DNA of 64,000 bases from Francisella persica ATCC VR-331. Lineage in GTDB: Bacteria > Pseudomonadota > Gammaproteobacteria > Francisellales > Francisellaceae. Positions 21,482-32,175 of the stretch are shown here, one piece after another. A program made the position numbers and the translations under genes. Where the stretch lies: contig NZ_CP013022.1 of NCBI RefSeq assembly GCF_001653955.1, positions 620,001 through 684,000 on the forward strand. Direction: 5' to 3'. The notes beneath the pieces are model-generated. The model searched no databases. It had not been told where the DNA came from and saw nothing but the letters and a program-made list of their open reading frames with translations. Position 1 is the stretch's first letter, and each line of letters opens with the position of its first letter.

Positions 21482-22096
21482 ATGTATGAAATTTGTTTGG
21501 GGTTGTATTTTTTAGTTAGTTTCTCAAGTGTTTATGTAGATAACAACTTCAACCATCGAACTGGTGTGTATTATATCACTGCTAATAATTTCTTTTATCG
21601 TCCAAGTAATGAAAGAGGTAATGAAGTTATTGATAGAGAAAATGCCTCAGAATTCTCAGATAGAATATCAGTTAGTTCTATTAATATTACTGATTCGCTT
21701 GTTTTTTTGATGCATATACAAGCTCAACTAGTCTGATAGCGCAAGGATAAATGGGCGATCTCAAAGATACAAAGTTTTATATACAAGAAACAAAATTAGT
21801 TAAAAAGTTATGGAATGGTAAACTTGAGCTTTATGGTGGAACAGTTTTAGGAGCAAATACATATCAGTTAAATAATATGAATTCAGCTTATGACCCTAGT
21901 TCTAGAATAATTGCTTTTGCAAGTGGACGTACAGATGCTAAATAATAATGTTTCAAGTAACTTTGGTTTATTGGTTGAAGGACAGTATAATCTTACAGGT
22001 GAAATAGCTGACAATACTGATATGTTTACTGGCTTTAATGGTGCACAATATAGCAATTTGACATTAGTAAAGACTGGCTTTGAGTGGAATTTTTAG
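21482..22096 (+). pseudogene. outer-membrane beta-barrel protein, frameshifted
   Basis: Three frame pieces (21,482-21,736; 21,751-21,945; 21,911-22,096) together form an outer-membrane-barrel-like protein. The start is signal-like (LGLYFLVSFSS). The body alternates polar and aromatic residues (YYITANNFFYRPSNERG, LELYGGTVLGANTYQ, NFGLLVEGQYNLTGE). The protein ends in TGFEWNF, and a terminal phenylalanine is the usual BAM recognition signal. Two frame changes and a stop near 21,736 disrupt it. The family is not identified more closely. It lies between a decayed secreted protein and an intact MFS carrier. Confidence 0.6.
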
Positions 22097-22249
22097 TATA
22101 GATAAATAAACTTTTAGCATGGTATACTTAATTGATGGTTAAGGTATGTATAACTAATTGAAGTTGATAGTTAAGAAATTATTTATATTTACATATAAGG
22201 GCTTTTGGAGCATAATTTTGAAATATCAAAACACATTTTCAGTTACTCT

Positions 22250-23473
22250 ATGCAAAAAGTTACTAAAGCCGGTTTTATTATATGGTTTATATGTGCATTC
22301 TTTTATGCTCTAGAATTTACCATTAGAGCATCAGGAAACTCTTTATATAATGATTTCTCGGTTGAACCATATAACCTTAGTCCTGAGCAAATCAGTGTAT
22401 TAAGTTCAGCATTTTATTGGGCTTATGTAGCTTCTCAACTTCCAGCAGGAATCTTGATTGACAAATTTGGCGTAAAAAATATTATGCTAGTAAGTATTTT
22501 GCTGTTTTCTATTGGTGTTTTTATTGCTACAAGAGCGATATCGCAAGAGTATCTAATTGTATATAGAGTTTTAGCGGGTGTTGGTGGTGGTTTTGCATTT
22601 TTATCAGCATTGAAATCTATTGCAATATGGTTGCCAAAAAGAACATTTCCATTATTTACTGGTGCTACGCAAATGCTAATGTATGGTGCTGGTACCTTAA
22701 CAGGCTTACCATTAGTTATTTTGGCAAATCATTTTAGTATCCAAGTGATTATGTCAGCGATATTAGTCGTTTCAATATTGCTATTTTTAAATGTGATATT
22801 CTTTATACCAGCAGTTGAACCACATAATCAAAAAGATTCTGATGAATTAGCAGATACACATACAAAGATAGAAAATATTCAGATTGTATTTAAAATTAAA
22901 CAGATTCTGTTAAATGGTTTTTTCTGTTTTACTATTTATGGGACAACGGCTATTTTTGCTGATTTATGGAGCTATAGATTTTTAAATTTAGATGGATATT
23001 CGGTACATTATGCAGGTCTAGCTTCATCGATGATATTTGTTGGTATTGCTATATTTAGTCCACTTTGGGGCTTTATCGCGACACTTTTAAATAAGCAAAA
23101 ATCTTTACTTACTTTAGCTTCAATCCTAGGTTTTTTTATAGTTATTGCTATTGTATATATGCATGTTAATCCAATAATAATGTGCATATTATGTATATTA
23201 TGGGGTGGTATGCAAGCTGTGCATGTGCTTAACTTCACGATTTTGCGTATGCATATAAGCCCATTATATATCGCAACAGGTATCTCAGCTATAAATCTTT
23301 TTATCCCTCTTAGTGGTGCTATGTTACAGCCGTTTGTTGGTTTTGTTGTATCTCTATTAGAGAGTTATGGCTTTGAGCAGCTTATAGCATTTAAGTATGC
23401 TTTATTCATTTTGCCAGTATTAATGCTACTATCAATAATCTTATCTCTTTTTATTAAAGAGAAAAGAAACTAA
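22250..23473 (+). CDS. MFS transporter, Francisella phagosomal-transporter type
   Basis: This is an intact 12-span major facilitator carrier of 407 residues counted from the ATG at 22,250. A longer in-frame reading from a TTG at 22,205, with aaggg three bases upstream, would add 15 residues; neither start is compelling. The loop 2-3 signature is LPAGILIDKFGVKN, and YRVLAGVGGGFAFLSALKSIAIW follows. Similar carriers in Francisella import amino acids or other nutrients from the phagosome; the substrate here is not known. It sits 55 bp upstream of glpK on the same strand but is probably not part of the glycerol operon. Confidence 0.82.
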   Translation: MQKVTKAGFIIWFICAFFYALEFTIRASGNSLYNDFSVEPYNLSPEQISVLSSAFYWAYVASQLPAGILIDKFGVKNIMLVSILLFSIGVFIATRAISQEYLIVYRVLAGVGGGFAFLSALKSIAIWLPKRTFPLFTGATQMLMYGAGTLTGLPLVILANHFSIQVIMSAILVVSILLFLNVIFFIPAVEPHNQKDSDELADTHTKIENIQIVFKIKQILLNGFFCFTIYGTTAIFADLWSYRFLNLDGYSVHYAGLASSMIFVGIAIFSPLWGFIATLLNKQKSLLTLASILGFFIVIAIVYMHVNPIIMCILCILWGGMQAVHVLNFTILRMHISPLYIATGISAINLFIPLSGAMLQPFVGFVVSLLESYGFEQLIAFKYALFILPVLMLLSIILSLFIKEKRN

Positions 23474-23488
23474 AATACTCTTAACAAT

Positions 23489-23501
23489 ATACAATTTGTA
23501 T
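23489..23501. repeat. 13-bp palindrome upstream of glpK
   Basis: The perfect palindrome atacaatttgtat (6-bp arms around a central T) lies 28 bp before the glpK start, where an operator could act. It is short and AT-rich, so chance occurrence is possible. Confidence 0.3.
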
Positions 23502-23513
23502 TAATTTTTATAA

Positions 23514-25028
<1,515 letters not shown>

Positions 25029-25031
25029 AAA

Positions 25032-26564
25032 ATGTACAATAATTATGATATTATAATAATTGGTGGTGGCGCAACTGGCTTTGGTTGTGCTATTGAGGCG
25101 GTTTCTCGAGGTTACCAAACTCTACTTCTAGAATCGAGTGATTTTGGTAAAGGAACCTCTTCGAAGTCAACAAAATTGATTCATGGTGGTTTAAGATATT
25201 TAGAGAATTTTGACTTTGCTTTAGTTAAAGAAGGTCTTGAAGAGAGATTCTCTTTTTTACGTAATGCGCCACATCTGACACATAAACAATCTTATCTTAT
25301 TCCAATGTGTAGCTGTTTTGAGACTATTAAATATACTATTGGTGTTAAGCTCTATGAGTTTTTATCAGGTAAATATAAGATTGGCAAAAGTTATAATCTA
25401 AATAAACAACAAACACTTAAAGAGCTCCCTAATATAGATGCCGCAAAACTAAAAAAAAGCTTAGTTTATTATGATGGACAGTTTGATGATACTCGCCTTT
25501 TGATCTCTTTGATGAAAACTTTTGAGGCAAATGGTGGTACAGCGCTTAATTATCATCAAGTTGAAAAAATATATAGCTCAACTAATTCAAAATTAGATAC
25601 TGTTAAGGTTATTGATGTTTTAAACGGTGAATATAAAGAATTCATAGCTAAACATATAATCAATGCTACAGGTACATTTAGTGATAAAACTATAAGTCTG
25701 GCAAGTCAGCAAGATGCACATAACTATGTTTCTGTCGCACAGGGAACTCATATTGTTTTTGCTAGGGATAAGTTTCCAACTAAACATGCGATTTTGATAC
25801 CTGAGACTAATGATGGTCGCGTATTGTTTATCTTGCCATGGCATAATCACCTAATAGTTGGTACTACTGATATTAAAAAAGAAGCACCAAGTCTTGAGCC
25901 GAAAGCTGATAAATCGGAGATAGACTTTATATTAGAGACTTTCAACCAATATGCTAAAGACAAAGCAACTATTGCAGATATTAAGTCAGTTTACTGTGGC
26001 CAGCGTCCTTTATTAGCTCCAAGAAAAGCTAAAAATTCTGCGAAAATATCGCGTAAGCATGAAATTTTTGAGTCAAAAGATGGCTTAATTACAGTTGTTG
26101 GAGGTAAGTGGACTATTTTTAGAAGAATGGGTCAAGATACTATTGATTATATTGAAACTAAGAAAATTGCGCTAAAACCCTCGAAAACTTCAGACCAATT
26201 ACTTATTGACGCTATCGAACCTAAAGAAAGTTATCCACTAAAAGTTTATGGCAAAAATGCTGAAGATATCAAAAATATTCAAAATGAGCTTAATAATTTT
26301 GAACTTTTAGCTAGAGGTTTGCCATACTATCAAGCAGAGGTTATATATCACGTTAGACATGAAAAAGCTAAAACTGTTGAAGATGTCCTTGCACGTCGAA
26401 CTAGAGCAGCATTTTTGGATATCAAAGCAAGTATTGATGCTGCGCCAATAGTAGCTGAGCTTATGGCAAAAGAGCTTGGTAAAGATCAAGCTTGGCAAAA
26501 CCAGCAAATTGAAAGTTTCATAGAGTTTTCTAAAAACTTTAATGTTGAAGAGTTGTATAAGTAG
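25032..26564 (+). CDS. glpD: aerobic-type glycerol-3-phosphate dehydrogenase
   Basis: This membrane-associated flavoprotein oxidises glycerol 3-phosphate to dihydroxyacetone phosphate and hands the electrons to quinone. The 510 residues begin with the FAD dinucleotide-binding motif IIGGGATGFGCA (9-20), followed by the DAO-family segment KGTSSKSTKLIHGGLRYLE. A C-terminal helical domain (about 385-510) with RRTRAAFLD is typical of GlpD. Some Francisella annotations call it glpA, but it lacks the GlpA [2Fe-2S] region. It is placed between glpK and glpF, 3 bp and 9 bp apart, clearly within one operon. Confidence 0.94.
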   Translation: MYNNYDIIIIGGGATGFGCAIEAVSRGYQTLLLESSDFGKGTSSKSTKLIHGGLRYLENFDFALVKEGLEERFSFLRNAPHLTHKQSYLIPMCSCFETIKYTIGVKLYEFLSGKYKIGKSYNLNKQQTLKELPNIDAAKLKKSLVYYDGQFDDTRLLISLMKTFEANGGTALNYHQVEKIYSSTNSKLDTVKVIDVLNGEYKEFIAKHIINATGTFSDKTISLASQQDAHNYVSVAQGTHIVFARDKFPTKHAILIPETNDGRVLFILPWHNHLIVGTTDIKKEAPSLEPKADKSEIDFILETFNQYAKDKATIADIKSVYCGQRPLLAPRKAKNSAKISRKHEIFESKDGLITVVGGKWTIFRRMGQDTIDYIETKKIALKPSKTSDQLLIDAIEPKESYPLKVYGKNAEDIKNIQNELNNFELLARGLPYYQAEVIYHVRHEKAKTVEDVLARRTRAAFLDIKASIDAAPIVAELMAKELGKDQAWQNQQIESFIEFSKNFNVEELYK

Positions 26565-26573
26565 AGGAAGTTT

Positions 26574-27344
26574 ATGTTAACAGCATGTATTGCAGAAGTA
26601 ATAGGCACAATGTTACTTATCATTTTAGGTAATGGTGTTGTTGCTGGTATAGTTTTGAATAAGACAAAAGCACATAATGGTGGCTGGATAGTTATTACAT
26701 TTGCTTGGGGTCTTGCTGTTTTTATTGGTGTGTTAGTTGCTGGACCAATTAGTGGTGCGCATATGAATCCTGCTGTGACATTAGCTCTAGCTCTTGCGGG
26801 TAAGTTTTCATTGGCTTGGGTGTTACCATTTATCATAAGCCAGATTATAGGAGCTATGCTTGGCCAACTATTAGTGTGGATTATGTATTACCCTCATTAT
26901 TCAGCTACTGATAATCCTGAGCTAAAACTAGCAACTTGCTGTACATCACCGGCAATTAAGCATTTACCAGCAAATTTTGCCAGTGAAGTAATTGGAACAT
27001 TTATTCTAGTTTTAGCCGTTTTGACTATGCATGGGGTTGTTGTTCAAGTTGGTAATAATAATATAATTAAAGCCTATCCAATTGATATGGGAGCTTTAGG
27101 AGGTATTCCTGTGGCATTTGTGGTTGTTGCAATTGGGATGTCTTTAGGTGGAACTACAGGTTATGCAATCAATCCAGCTAGAGATTTTGGTCCAAGACTA
27201 TTTCATGCTATTATGCCAATACAAGGAAAAGGTCCTTCACAATGGAGTTATGCTTGGATACCAGTAGTTGGCCCTGTGTGTGGAAGTGTAATTGCTACAG
27301 CTTTTTATCTATTGCTAAAGGTAGAGGGGGTTTTTTTGGAGTAA
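26574..27344 (+). CDS. glpF: glycerol facilitator (aquaglyceroporin)
   Basis: GlpF is a six-span channel of 256 residues for passive glycerol entry. The two re-entrant NPA boxes are present: MNPAVTLALA near residue 64 and INPARDFGPR near 201; the R after the second NPA supplies the selectivity filter. A strong ribosome-binding site (agaggaag) precedes the ATG. The final codons overlap the start of the next membrane protein gene (taATG), so at least that gene is co-translated. The channel supplies the substrate for the adjacent GlpK and GlpD. Confidence 0.96.
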   Translation: MLTACIAEVIGTMLLIILGNGVVAGIVLNKTKAHNGGWIVITFAWGLAVFIGVLVAGPISGAHMNPAVTLALALAGKFSLAWVLPFIISQIIGAMLGQLLVWIMYYPHYSATDNPELKLATCCTSPAIKHLPANFASEVIGTFILVLAVLTMHGVVVQVGNNNIIKAYPIDMGALGGIPVAFVVVAIGMSLGGTTGYAINPARDFGPRLFHAIMPIQGKGPSQWSYAWIPVVGPVCGSVIATAFYLLLKVEGVFLE

Positions 27345-28075
27345 TGTGTGAAATAACTTTTATACCGCTATTGGCAGATGATGTTATGAGGTTGTTTATT
27401 TCTTTTATTTTATTCTTATGTTGCGTGATTCTAAGTTATATTTTTGCTAGGAAAAAGCCTTGGGATATTGCTTTTTGGATTTGTTTTTCGATATTTTTAT
27501 TTAGCTTATGTGGTTATGGTTATGGTTATGGTTATGTTATTCATCATATCTATCTAGAAAATACTTTTTCGTATGATGGTTTTATTTCTGGAGCTGCTTT
27601 TATAACAGTTTGTGGACTGTTATTTTCAAGAAGAAGGTATATCGATTTTGCTGATACCTTTGTAAGTAAAAATACAGCTATTTTATTTGCAACTTTTCTC
27701 GTTTTTGCTTTTATTTATATTTTAACGATAAGATATAATTTAGGTTATGTTAAAGAGCCTCATCGGTTTTTTATAGATGCATTACAGATAGTTATTTATC
27801 CTTTGTTATTATTGTTTGCTATCTCAGCTTTTTTATATAGATTTGCCATATGTTTATCTGCGTTTGCTGTAAGTATGGCTTTATTTATAATAGAAAATAT
27901 TTTGTTTATAGTTCATGCTATAGCTACTCAGCATCAATATGATATAGCATTTGAAGAGTTATCATTTGCGATTATATCGATAGTCTTAAGTACTATATCG
28001 ATAGTCTTAAGTACCATATCGGTGTATATGCTTACTAGAGCAAAAAGGATATATAAGGAAAATAAAGATGTTTGA
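27344..28075 (+). CDS. polytopic membrane protein of unknown function
   Basis: I do not recognise this 243-residue protein. The start at 27,344 overlaps the glpF stop (taATG) and has ttggag upstream; a longer open frame starting inside glpF at 27,242 is unlikely. It has about seven hydrophobic segments with short loops, and a GYGYGYGY stretch from hexamer repeats near residue 57. A tandem heptad, ISIVLST twice, lies near residues 212-225 in a predicted span, encoded by a 21-bp direct repeat. It overlaps the following mini-MscS gene by 8 bp. Position suggests a role with glycerol uptake or osmotic balance, but this is inference from context only. Confidence 0.7.
   Translation: MCEITFIPLLADDVMRLFISFILFLCCVILSYIFARKKPWDIAFWICFSIFLFSLCGYGYGYGYVIHHIYLENTFSYDGFISGAAFITVCGLLFSRRRYIDFADTFVSKNTAILFATFLVFAFIYILTIRYNLGYVKEPHRFFIDALQIVIYPLLLLFAISAFLYRFAICLSAFAVSMALFIIENILFIVHAIATQHQYDIAFEELSFAIISIVLSTISIVLSTISVYMLTRAKRIYKENKDV
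27512..27535 (+). repeat. hexamer tandem repeat (ggttat x4)
   Basis: Four perfect copies of ggttat encode the GYGYGYGY stretch in a loop or span edge of the unknown membrane protein. The unit is six bases, so copy-number changes would stay in frame and alter the length by two residues. Confidence 0.85.
27974..28015 (+). repeat. 21-bp direct tandem repeat
   Basis: Two adjacent copies of a 21-bp unit starting atatcgatagtc, differing only at the last base (t/c), duplicate seven residues in a hydrophobic segment of the unknown membrane protein. The near identity indicates a recent in-frame slippage or duplication. Confidence 0.85.
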
Positions 28076-28565
28076 TAAGGTAATTAGTAGTAGTTCATTT
28101 TTTGTTAACCTTTTGGTTGCGGTTGTTATTTTATTTGTTGGCCTCTGGGTATCTAAACATATAAAGTCTTTTGTGTATGGCTTGTTGAAAAAATATGACA
28201 AAACAGTATCACAATTTTTAGCTAGTCTAGTTTATACAATATTTTTAGTGCTTGTGGTTGTGATTGCTATGGCGAAGTTGGGTGTGCCAATATCCCCTAT
28301 TACAGGTGTTCTAACTGGTATAGTTTTTGGTATTTCAATGTCACTAAAGACGTCTTATAATACTATTGCCTCTGGTATCATGTTGGCATTTAGTAAGCCT
28401 TTTGAGGTTGGTGAAAAAGTCGATTTGGGTGGTGTTAAAGGTACTGTTAAATCAATAGGTTTTTTATATACTAAGCTTGATGATAGCGATGGTAATGAAA
28501 TTGTAATCTTAAATAATATTGTTATGTCTAAAGTAATTACTAGGTTTACTCAAGTAGATAAATAA
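28068..28565 (+). CDS. small MscS-family mechanosensitive channel
   Basis: At 165 residues this is a minimal MscS-type protein; Escherichia coli MscS has 286. It has two or three membrane spans, a pore-helix-like Gly/Ala/Ser-rich run ([19 protein letters not shown], about 79-97), and the beta-domain signature [19 protein letters not shown] (near 109-127) ending soon after NNIVMSKVI. The large C-terminal alpha-beta vestibule is absent. Such channels release solutes on osmotic downshock. It overlaps the preceding membrane-protein gene by 8 bp and so belongs to the end of the glp transcript, where it might offset glycerol-driven swelling (inference). Confidence 0.85.
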   Translation: MFDKVISSSSFFVNLLVAVVILFVGLWVSKHIKSFVYGLLKKYDKTVSQFLASLVYTIFLVLVVVIAMAKLGVPISPITGVLTGIVFGISMSLKTSYNTIASGIMLAFSKPFEVGEKVDLGGVKGTVKSIGFLYTKLDDSDGNEIVILNNIVMSKVITRFTQVDK

Positions 28566-29915
28566 TGCACAAAAGTTTTCTTTCTTCAGAGAAAACTTTC
28601 TATTTACATAATGGTCAAAAGATAGTTCTCAACTAGCAACAATTAGAAGCGGTAACTTAAAATAAATGAATTTCTCAAAAGTGAAGATTGTTATTTTTTA
28701 TTATCAGGTTTTGCTGGTACTGGCAAACTACTATGGTAAAAAAATCTAGATGAATATCATAAAAAAGTTATAGTATATGCTCATTCTACACGTAAAGCCA
28801 ATACTGTTATATCACAAGCAACAGCTACACAAGGTTATACTATTAACTCATTGTTAAGTTTGCAACCAGACATGAATTTAGAAGATTTTAATCCAAATGG
28901 ATCCAGTTTTGGACAGATCAAAAAAAGCTACTATCAGAAACTATAAATCTTGTTGTCATAGATTAAGCAAGTATGGTAAATGCAGTGCTCTTCGAGTCTA
29001 AAATAGCTACAAGCTAACACAGTTGATGCGTCATGCAAGTAATAATTCATTAGCACCATTAGTTAACAACTTCACCAACTCAATGATGAATGCCCAGAAT
29101 TTAATTTTAAAGCAAACTCTTTTAAGTAAAGCAGCCAGAGGGAATGCTTTTTGTGCATTCAAACCAACCGTGAGCAATTAATCGAAGTATTTGGTTCTAG
29201 TTACGCAAAAAACTGATCTAAATTATGCTAAATTGATAGCTTGGCGTAATAAAATTATGATGCAATTAAATCGAATAACAGAGATTTGGTGTTTGGTGAG
29301 TTTGTAAGACTTGTTGAAAAAGGTGATATATTGATAGATGATCGAGCGATAAAAGCTAATTCAAAAGAAGCCTTTCTGATAAATAACTGTATAGATTATA
29401 AAGGTGGTTGATGTATCTGAAAATCAAAAGAACACAAATAGAGAAAGCAAAAATTATTTAAGGGTTTCGATGAGAAAGATATTTTTGTGATAGATTCTCA
29501 AGATGAAGCTAATTTGCGTGACTATGAAGAAATACATGATAGCTTATTGGCAATTGCAAGATCTTATAAATTATTAAATACATAAAGAATTTCGTAGAAA
29601 TAACCTATTATTGATTGATATTGATAGCTACTATTATAGTAGACCTAGATCTAAGAACAATTTAATTAAAAATGATCTTGATATGGTTTTGGTGTTACAG
29701 GACATAAGGCGCAAGGTTCAATGTATAATAAGTATAATAAGGTATTTGTACTACTAAAGGATATTCAGTTAAATACAAATATCAGTGAAAGAAATCAGAT
29801 TCTTTATGTTGCAATGATTAGAGCAAAAAATATTATCAATATTTTTATAAAAAGTTTGTACATTACTTTACATTTTATATTTAGGCATAGTAAGATAAGG
29901 ACAGTTTTTTTGTAA
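28565..29915 (+). pseudogene. superfamily I helicase (RecD/Dda-like), decayed
   Basis: This is the wreck of an ATP-dependent helicase. Near 28,690-28,740 the Walker A region reads LLSGFAGTGK before a shift. Near 28,950 INLVVID followed by ASMVNA is the Walker B region with a stop replacing the catalytic Glu. Later pieces read FGEFVRLVEKGDILIDDRA. The last 180 bp carry the UvrD-C-type end, with GHKAQGSMYNKV and RNQILYVAMIRAKNIINIF. Numerous stops and shifts separate these. It starts at the stop codon of the MscS gene. In other bacteria such proteins are exodeoxyribonuclease V alpha-like or viral-type recombination helicases; the exact subfamily is uncertain. Confidence 0.8.
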
Positions 29916-29959
29916 AACGCTATTGTATATATGGAAAGTAAACAATAATGTAAAAAAGC

Positions 29960-29988
29960 TTGATTTTTAGTCAAATAAACTTTATAAT
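29960..29988 (+). promoter_or_regulatory. promoter of the tRNA-tufA operon
   Basis: TTGATT at 29,960-29,965 and TATAAT at 29,983-29,988 are separated by exactly 17 bp, and tRNA-Tyr begins 18 bp downstream. This is one of the best sigma-70 matches in the window, as expected for stable RNA genes. A perfect 7-bp inverted repeat (cctaaaa/ttttagg) follows at 29,992-30,006 and runs into the first base of the tRNA. Confidence 0.75.
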
Positions 29989-30005
29989 TTACCTAAAAGT
30001 TTTAG

Positions 30006-30090
30006 GGAGGGGTTCCCGAGTGGCCAAAGGGATCAGACTGTAAATCTGACGGCTCAGCCTTCGCAGGTTCGAATCCTGCTCCCTCCACCA
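30006..30090 (+). tRNA. tRNA-Tyr (GTA)
   Basis: The 85-nt class II tRNA has acceptor arms GGAGGGG/TCCCTCC, a long variable arm, and GTTCGAATC in the T-loop. The anticodon GTA at 30,040-30,042 lies in loop CTGTAAA, and the 3' CCA is encoded. It is the first gene of a tRNA-Tyr/Gly/Thr-tufA cluster, an order shared by many gamma-proteobacteria. Confidence 0.97.
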
Positions 30091-30091
30091 T

Positions 30092-30165
30092 GCGGGTGTA
30101 GTTCAGTGGTAGAACTTCGGCCTTCCAAGCCGATAGCGTGGGTTCGATTCCCATCATCCGCTCCA
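30092..30165 (+). tRNA. tRNA-Gly (TCC)
   Basis: The 74-nt tRNA starts one base after tRNA-Tyr. The acceptor pairs GCGGGTG/CATCCGC, the anticodon loop CTTCCAA carries TCC at 30,124-30,126, the T-loop is GTTCGATTC, and the CCA is encoded. Confidence 0.97.
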
Positions 30166-30190
30166 CCTAAGCTGGTTTTGTAATATATAA

Positions 30191-30266
<76 letters not shown>

Positions 30267-30312
30267 TGTTTGAAGTTTTTTTGTTTTTTGTTGAAAAAAA
30301 ATGGAGTAAAAA

Positions 30313-31497
30313 ATGGCTAAAGAAAAATTTGAGCGTTCGAAGCCGCATGTGAACGTAGGTACAATCGGTCACGTTGACCATGGTAAGACTACTCTTACAG
30401 CAGCTATTACAAAAGTTATGGCTGAGAAAAACGGTGGTTCAGCACGTAACTTTGATGAGATTGATAGTGCACCAGAAGAAAAAGCGCGTGGTATTACTAT
30501 CAATACTTCTCACGTTGAGTATGAGTCTCCTAATAGACACTACGCTCACGTTGACTGTCCAGGTCACGCTGACTATGTCAAGAATATGATTACTGGTGCT
30601 GCTCAGATGGATGGTGCTATTCTTGTATGCTCTGCTGCTGATGGTCCTATGCCTCAAACTCGTGAGCATATACTACTTTCTCGCCAGGTTGGCGTACCTA
30701 AGATCGTTGTTTTCTTAAACAAGTGTGACATGGTAGATGACGAAGAATTATTGGAGTTAGTTGAGATGGAAGTTCGTGAGCTTCTTGATCAGTACGAATT
30801 CCCTGGTGACGATACTCCAGTAGTTATGGGTTCTGCGCTTAAAGCTATTGAAGGTGAAGAGCAATATGTTGAAAAGATTGTTGAGTTAGTTCAAGCTATG
30901 GATGACTATATACCAGCTCCAGAGCGTGATACTGAGAAGCCATTTATTCTTCCAATTGAAGATGTATTCTCAATATCTGGCCGTGGTACTGTTGTAACAG
31001 GTCGTATTGAGCGTGGTGTTATAAACGTTGGTGATGAAGTTGAAGTTGTTGGTATCCGTCCAACTCAAAAAACTACTGTAACTGGTGTTGAAATGTTCCG
31101 TAAGCTTCTAGATAGAGGGGAAGCTGGTGATAATGTTGGTATCCTAGTTCGTGGTCTTAAGAGAGATGACGTTGAGCGAGGACAAGTATTATGTAAGCCA
31201 GGTTCAATTAAGCCACATACTAAGTTTGAAGCTGAAGTTTATGTATTATCTAAAGAAGAAGGTGGTAGACATACTCCTTTTTTCAAAGGGTATAGACCGC
31301 AGTTCTACTTCCGTACTACAGACATTACTGGAGCAGTTGGTCTTCCAGAGGGTGTAGAAATGGTTATGCCTGGTGATAACGTTAAGATGACTATTACTCT
31401 AATCAATCCAATCGCTATGGACGAAGGTTTACGTTTTGCAATCCGTGAGGGTGGTAGGACAGTAGGTGCTGGTGTTGTTGCTAGAATTATTGAGTAA
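30313..31497 (+). CDS. tuf: elongation factor Tu
   Basis: EF-Tu delivers aminoacyl-tRNA to the ribosome as a GTP complex. The 394-residue protein has all G motifs: GHVDHGKT (19-26), DCPGHADYV with the catalytic His, and NKCDMVD, followed by beta-barrel domains 2 and 3. The start has ggag six bases upstream. It lies between tRNA-Thr and tRNA-Trp, the usual tufB-type context upstream of secE-nusG. Codon use is visibly richer in preferred codons than in neighbouring genes (cgt, ggt, aac, ttc), as expected for a highly expressed gene. Confidence 0.98.
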   Translation: MAKEKFERSKPHVNVGTIGHVDHGKTTLTAAITKVMAEKNGGSARNFDEIDSAPEEKARGITINTSHVEYESPNRHYAHVDCPGHADYVKNMITGAAQMDGAILVCSAADGPMPQTREHILLSRQVGVPKIVVFLNKCDMVDDEELLELVEMEVRELLDQYEFPGDDTPVVMGSALKAIEGEEQYVEKIVELVQAMDDYIPAPERDTEKPFILPIEDVFSISGRGTVVTGRIERGVINVGDEVEVVGIRPTQKTTVTGVEMFRKLLDRGEAGDNVGILVRGLKRDDVERGQVLCKPGSIKPHTKFEAEVYVLSKEEGGRHTPFFKGYRPQFYFRTTDITGAVGLPEGVEMVMPGDNVKMTITLINPIAMDEGLRFAIREGGRTVGAGVVARIIE

Positions 31498-31516
31498 TTG
31501 ATAGTTACTGGTATTT

Positions 31517-31593
<77 letters not shown>

Positions 31594-31603
31594 CATAATT
31601 AAG

Positions 31604-31636
31604 GCGGTGTTGTGATTTTTGCAGCATCGCTTTTTT
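31604..31636 (+). terminator. intrinsic terminator after tRNA-Trp
   Basis: A 10-bp hairpin with G-U pairs (gcggtgttgt / gcagcatcgc) and a 7-nt loop is directly followed by six T. It should end the tRNA-tufA-tRNA-Trp transcript before secE. Confidence 0.75.
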
Positions 31637-31641
31637 ATTTC

Positions 31642-31670
31642 TTGATATTATATCCTCTGTGTGTTACTTT
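31642..31670 (+). promoter_or_regulatory. promoter of secE-nusG
   Basis: TTGATA at 31,642-31,647 and TACTTT at 31,665-31,670 are 17 bp apart, with an upstream TGt giving an extended -10. It lies just after the terminator and about 57 bp before secE. Confidence 0.5.
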
Positions 31671-31726
31671 ATAGACTACATTTATTAATTTCTCTATATA
31701 TAATTGCTTTCTTAAAGGATTTGTTT

Positions 31727-32158
31727 GTGAAAAAAAATCAAGGTTTTAATAATAACAAAATATGGATAAGTGGGGCTACAAAGACCACTGAAGTTAAGAA
31801 AATCTCTAAATCTAATAATCTAATGTTATGGTTTGCTGTGGTGGCAATCATTGTTTTAGGTGTTGCTGTTACAATGTATTCGGATGTTTTAGGTGATAAT
31901 TATAGTACTTATAATACATCTTTAGCAGTGGTTGTTGTGTTACTTGCTATTGTTGTGGCTAGGTTTACAAACCAGGGACGTAGTTTCTGGGCATTTTTCC
32001 AAGCTTCAAAACTTGAATTGGCAAAAGTTGTGTGGCTTACACGTAAGGAGACAATAACTATCTCTGCGATGGTGATAGTTGTGGTAATGATTTTTGCGCT
32101 GATAATATCTTTATTTGGTGTTATATTTGAAAATTTTGTTCAGTATTTTCTGGGTTAA
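31727..32158 (+). CDS. secE: preprotein translocase subunit SecE
   Basis: SecE is an essential part of the SecYEG membrane channel. I choose the GTG at 31,727, because aaagga lies at the right distance upstream; the protein then has 143 residues. An in-frame upstream start at 31,661 would fall in the promoter region. There are three hydrophobic segments, two N-terminal and the essential C-terminal one. Before the last lies the amphipathic family signature SKLELAKVVWLTRKETITIS. It stands immediately before nusG, the near-universal secE-nusG pairing. Confidence 0.93.
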   Translation: MKKNQGFNNNKIWISGATKTTEVKKISKSNNLMLWFAVVAIIVLGVAVTMYSDVLGDNYSTYNTSLAVVVVLLAIVVARFTNQGRSFWAFFQASKLELAKVVWLTRKETITISAMVIVVVMIFALIISLFGVIFENFVQYFLG

Positions 32159-32175
32159 TAAAGGGATATAAATAT

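Noticed and set aside
27242-27343. Longer N-terminus for the unknown membrane protein, starting inside glpF
   Set aside because: The first 34 residues are an out-of-frame translation of glpF; the ATG at 27,344 has a good ribosome-binding site and the usual stop-start overlap.
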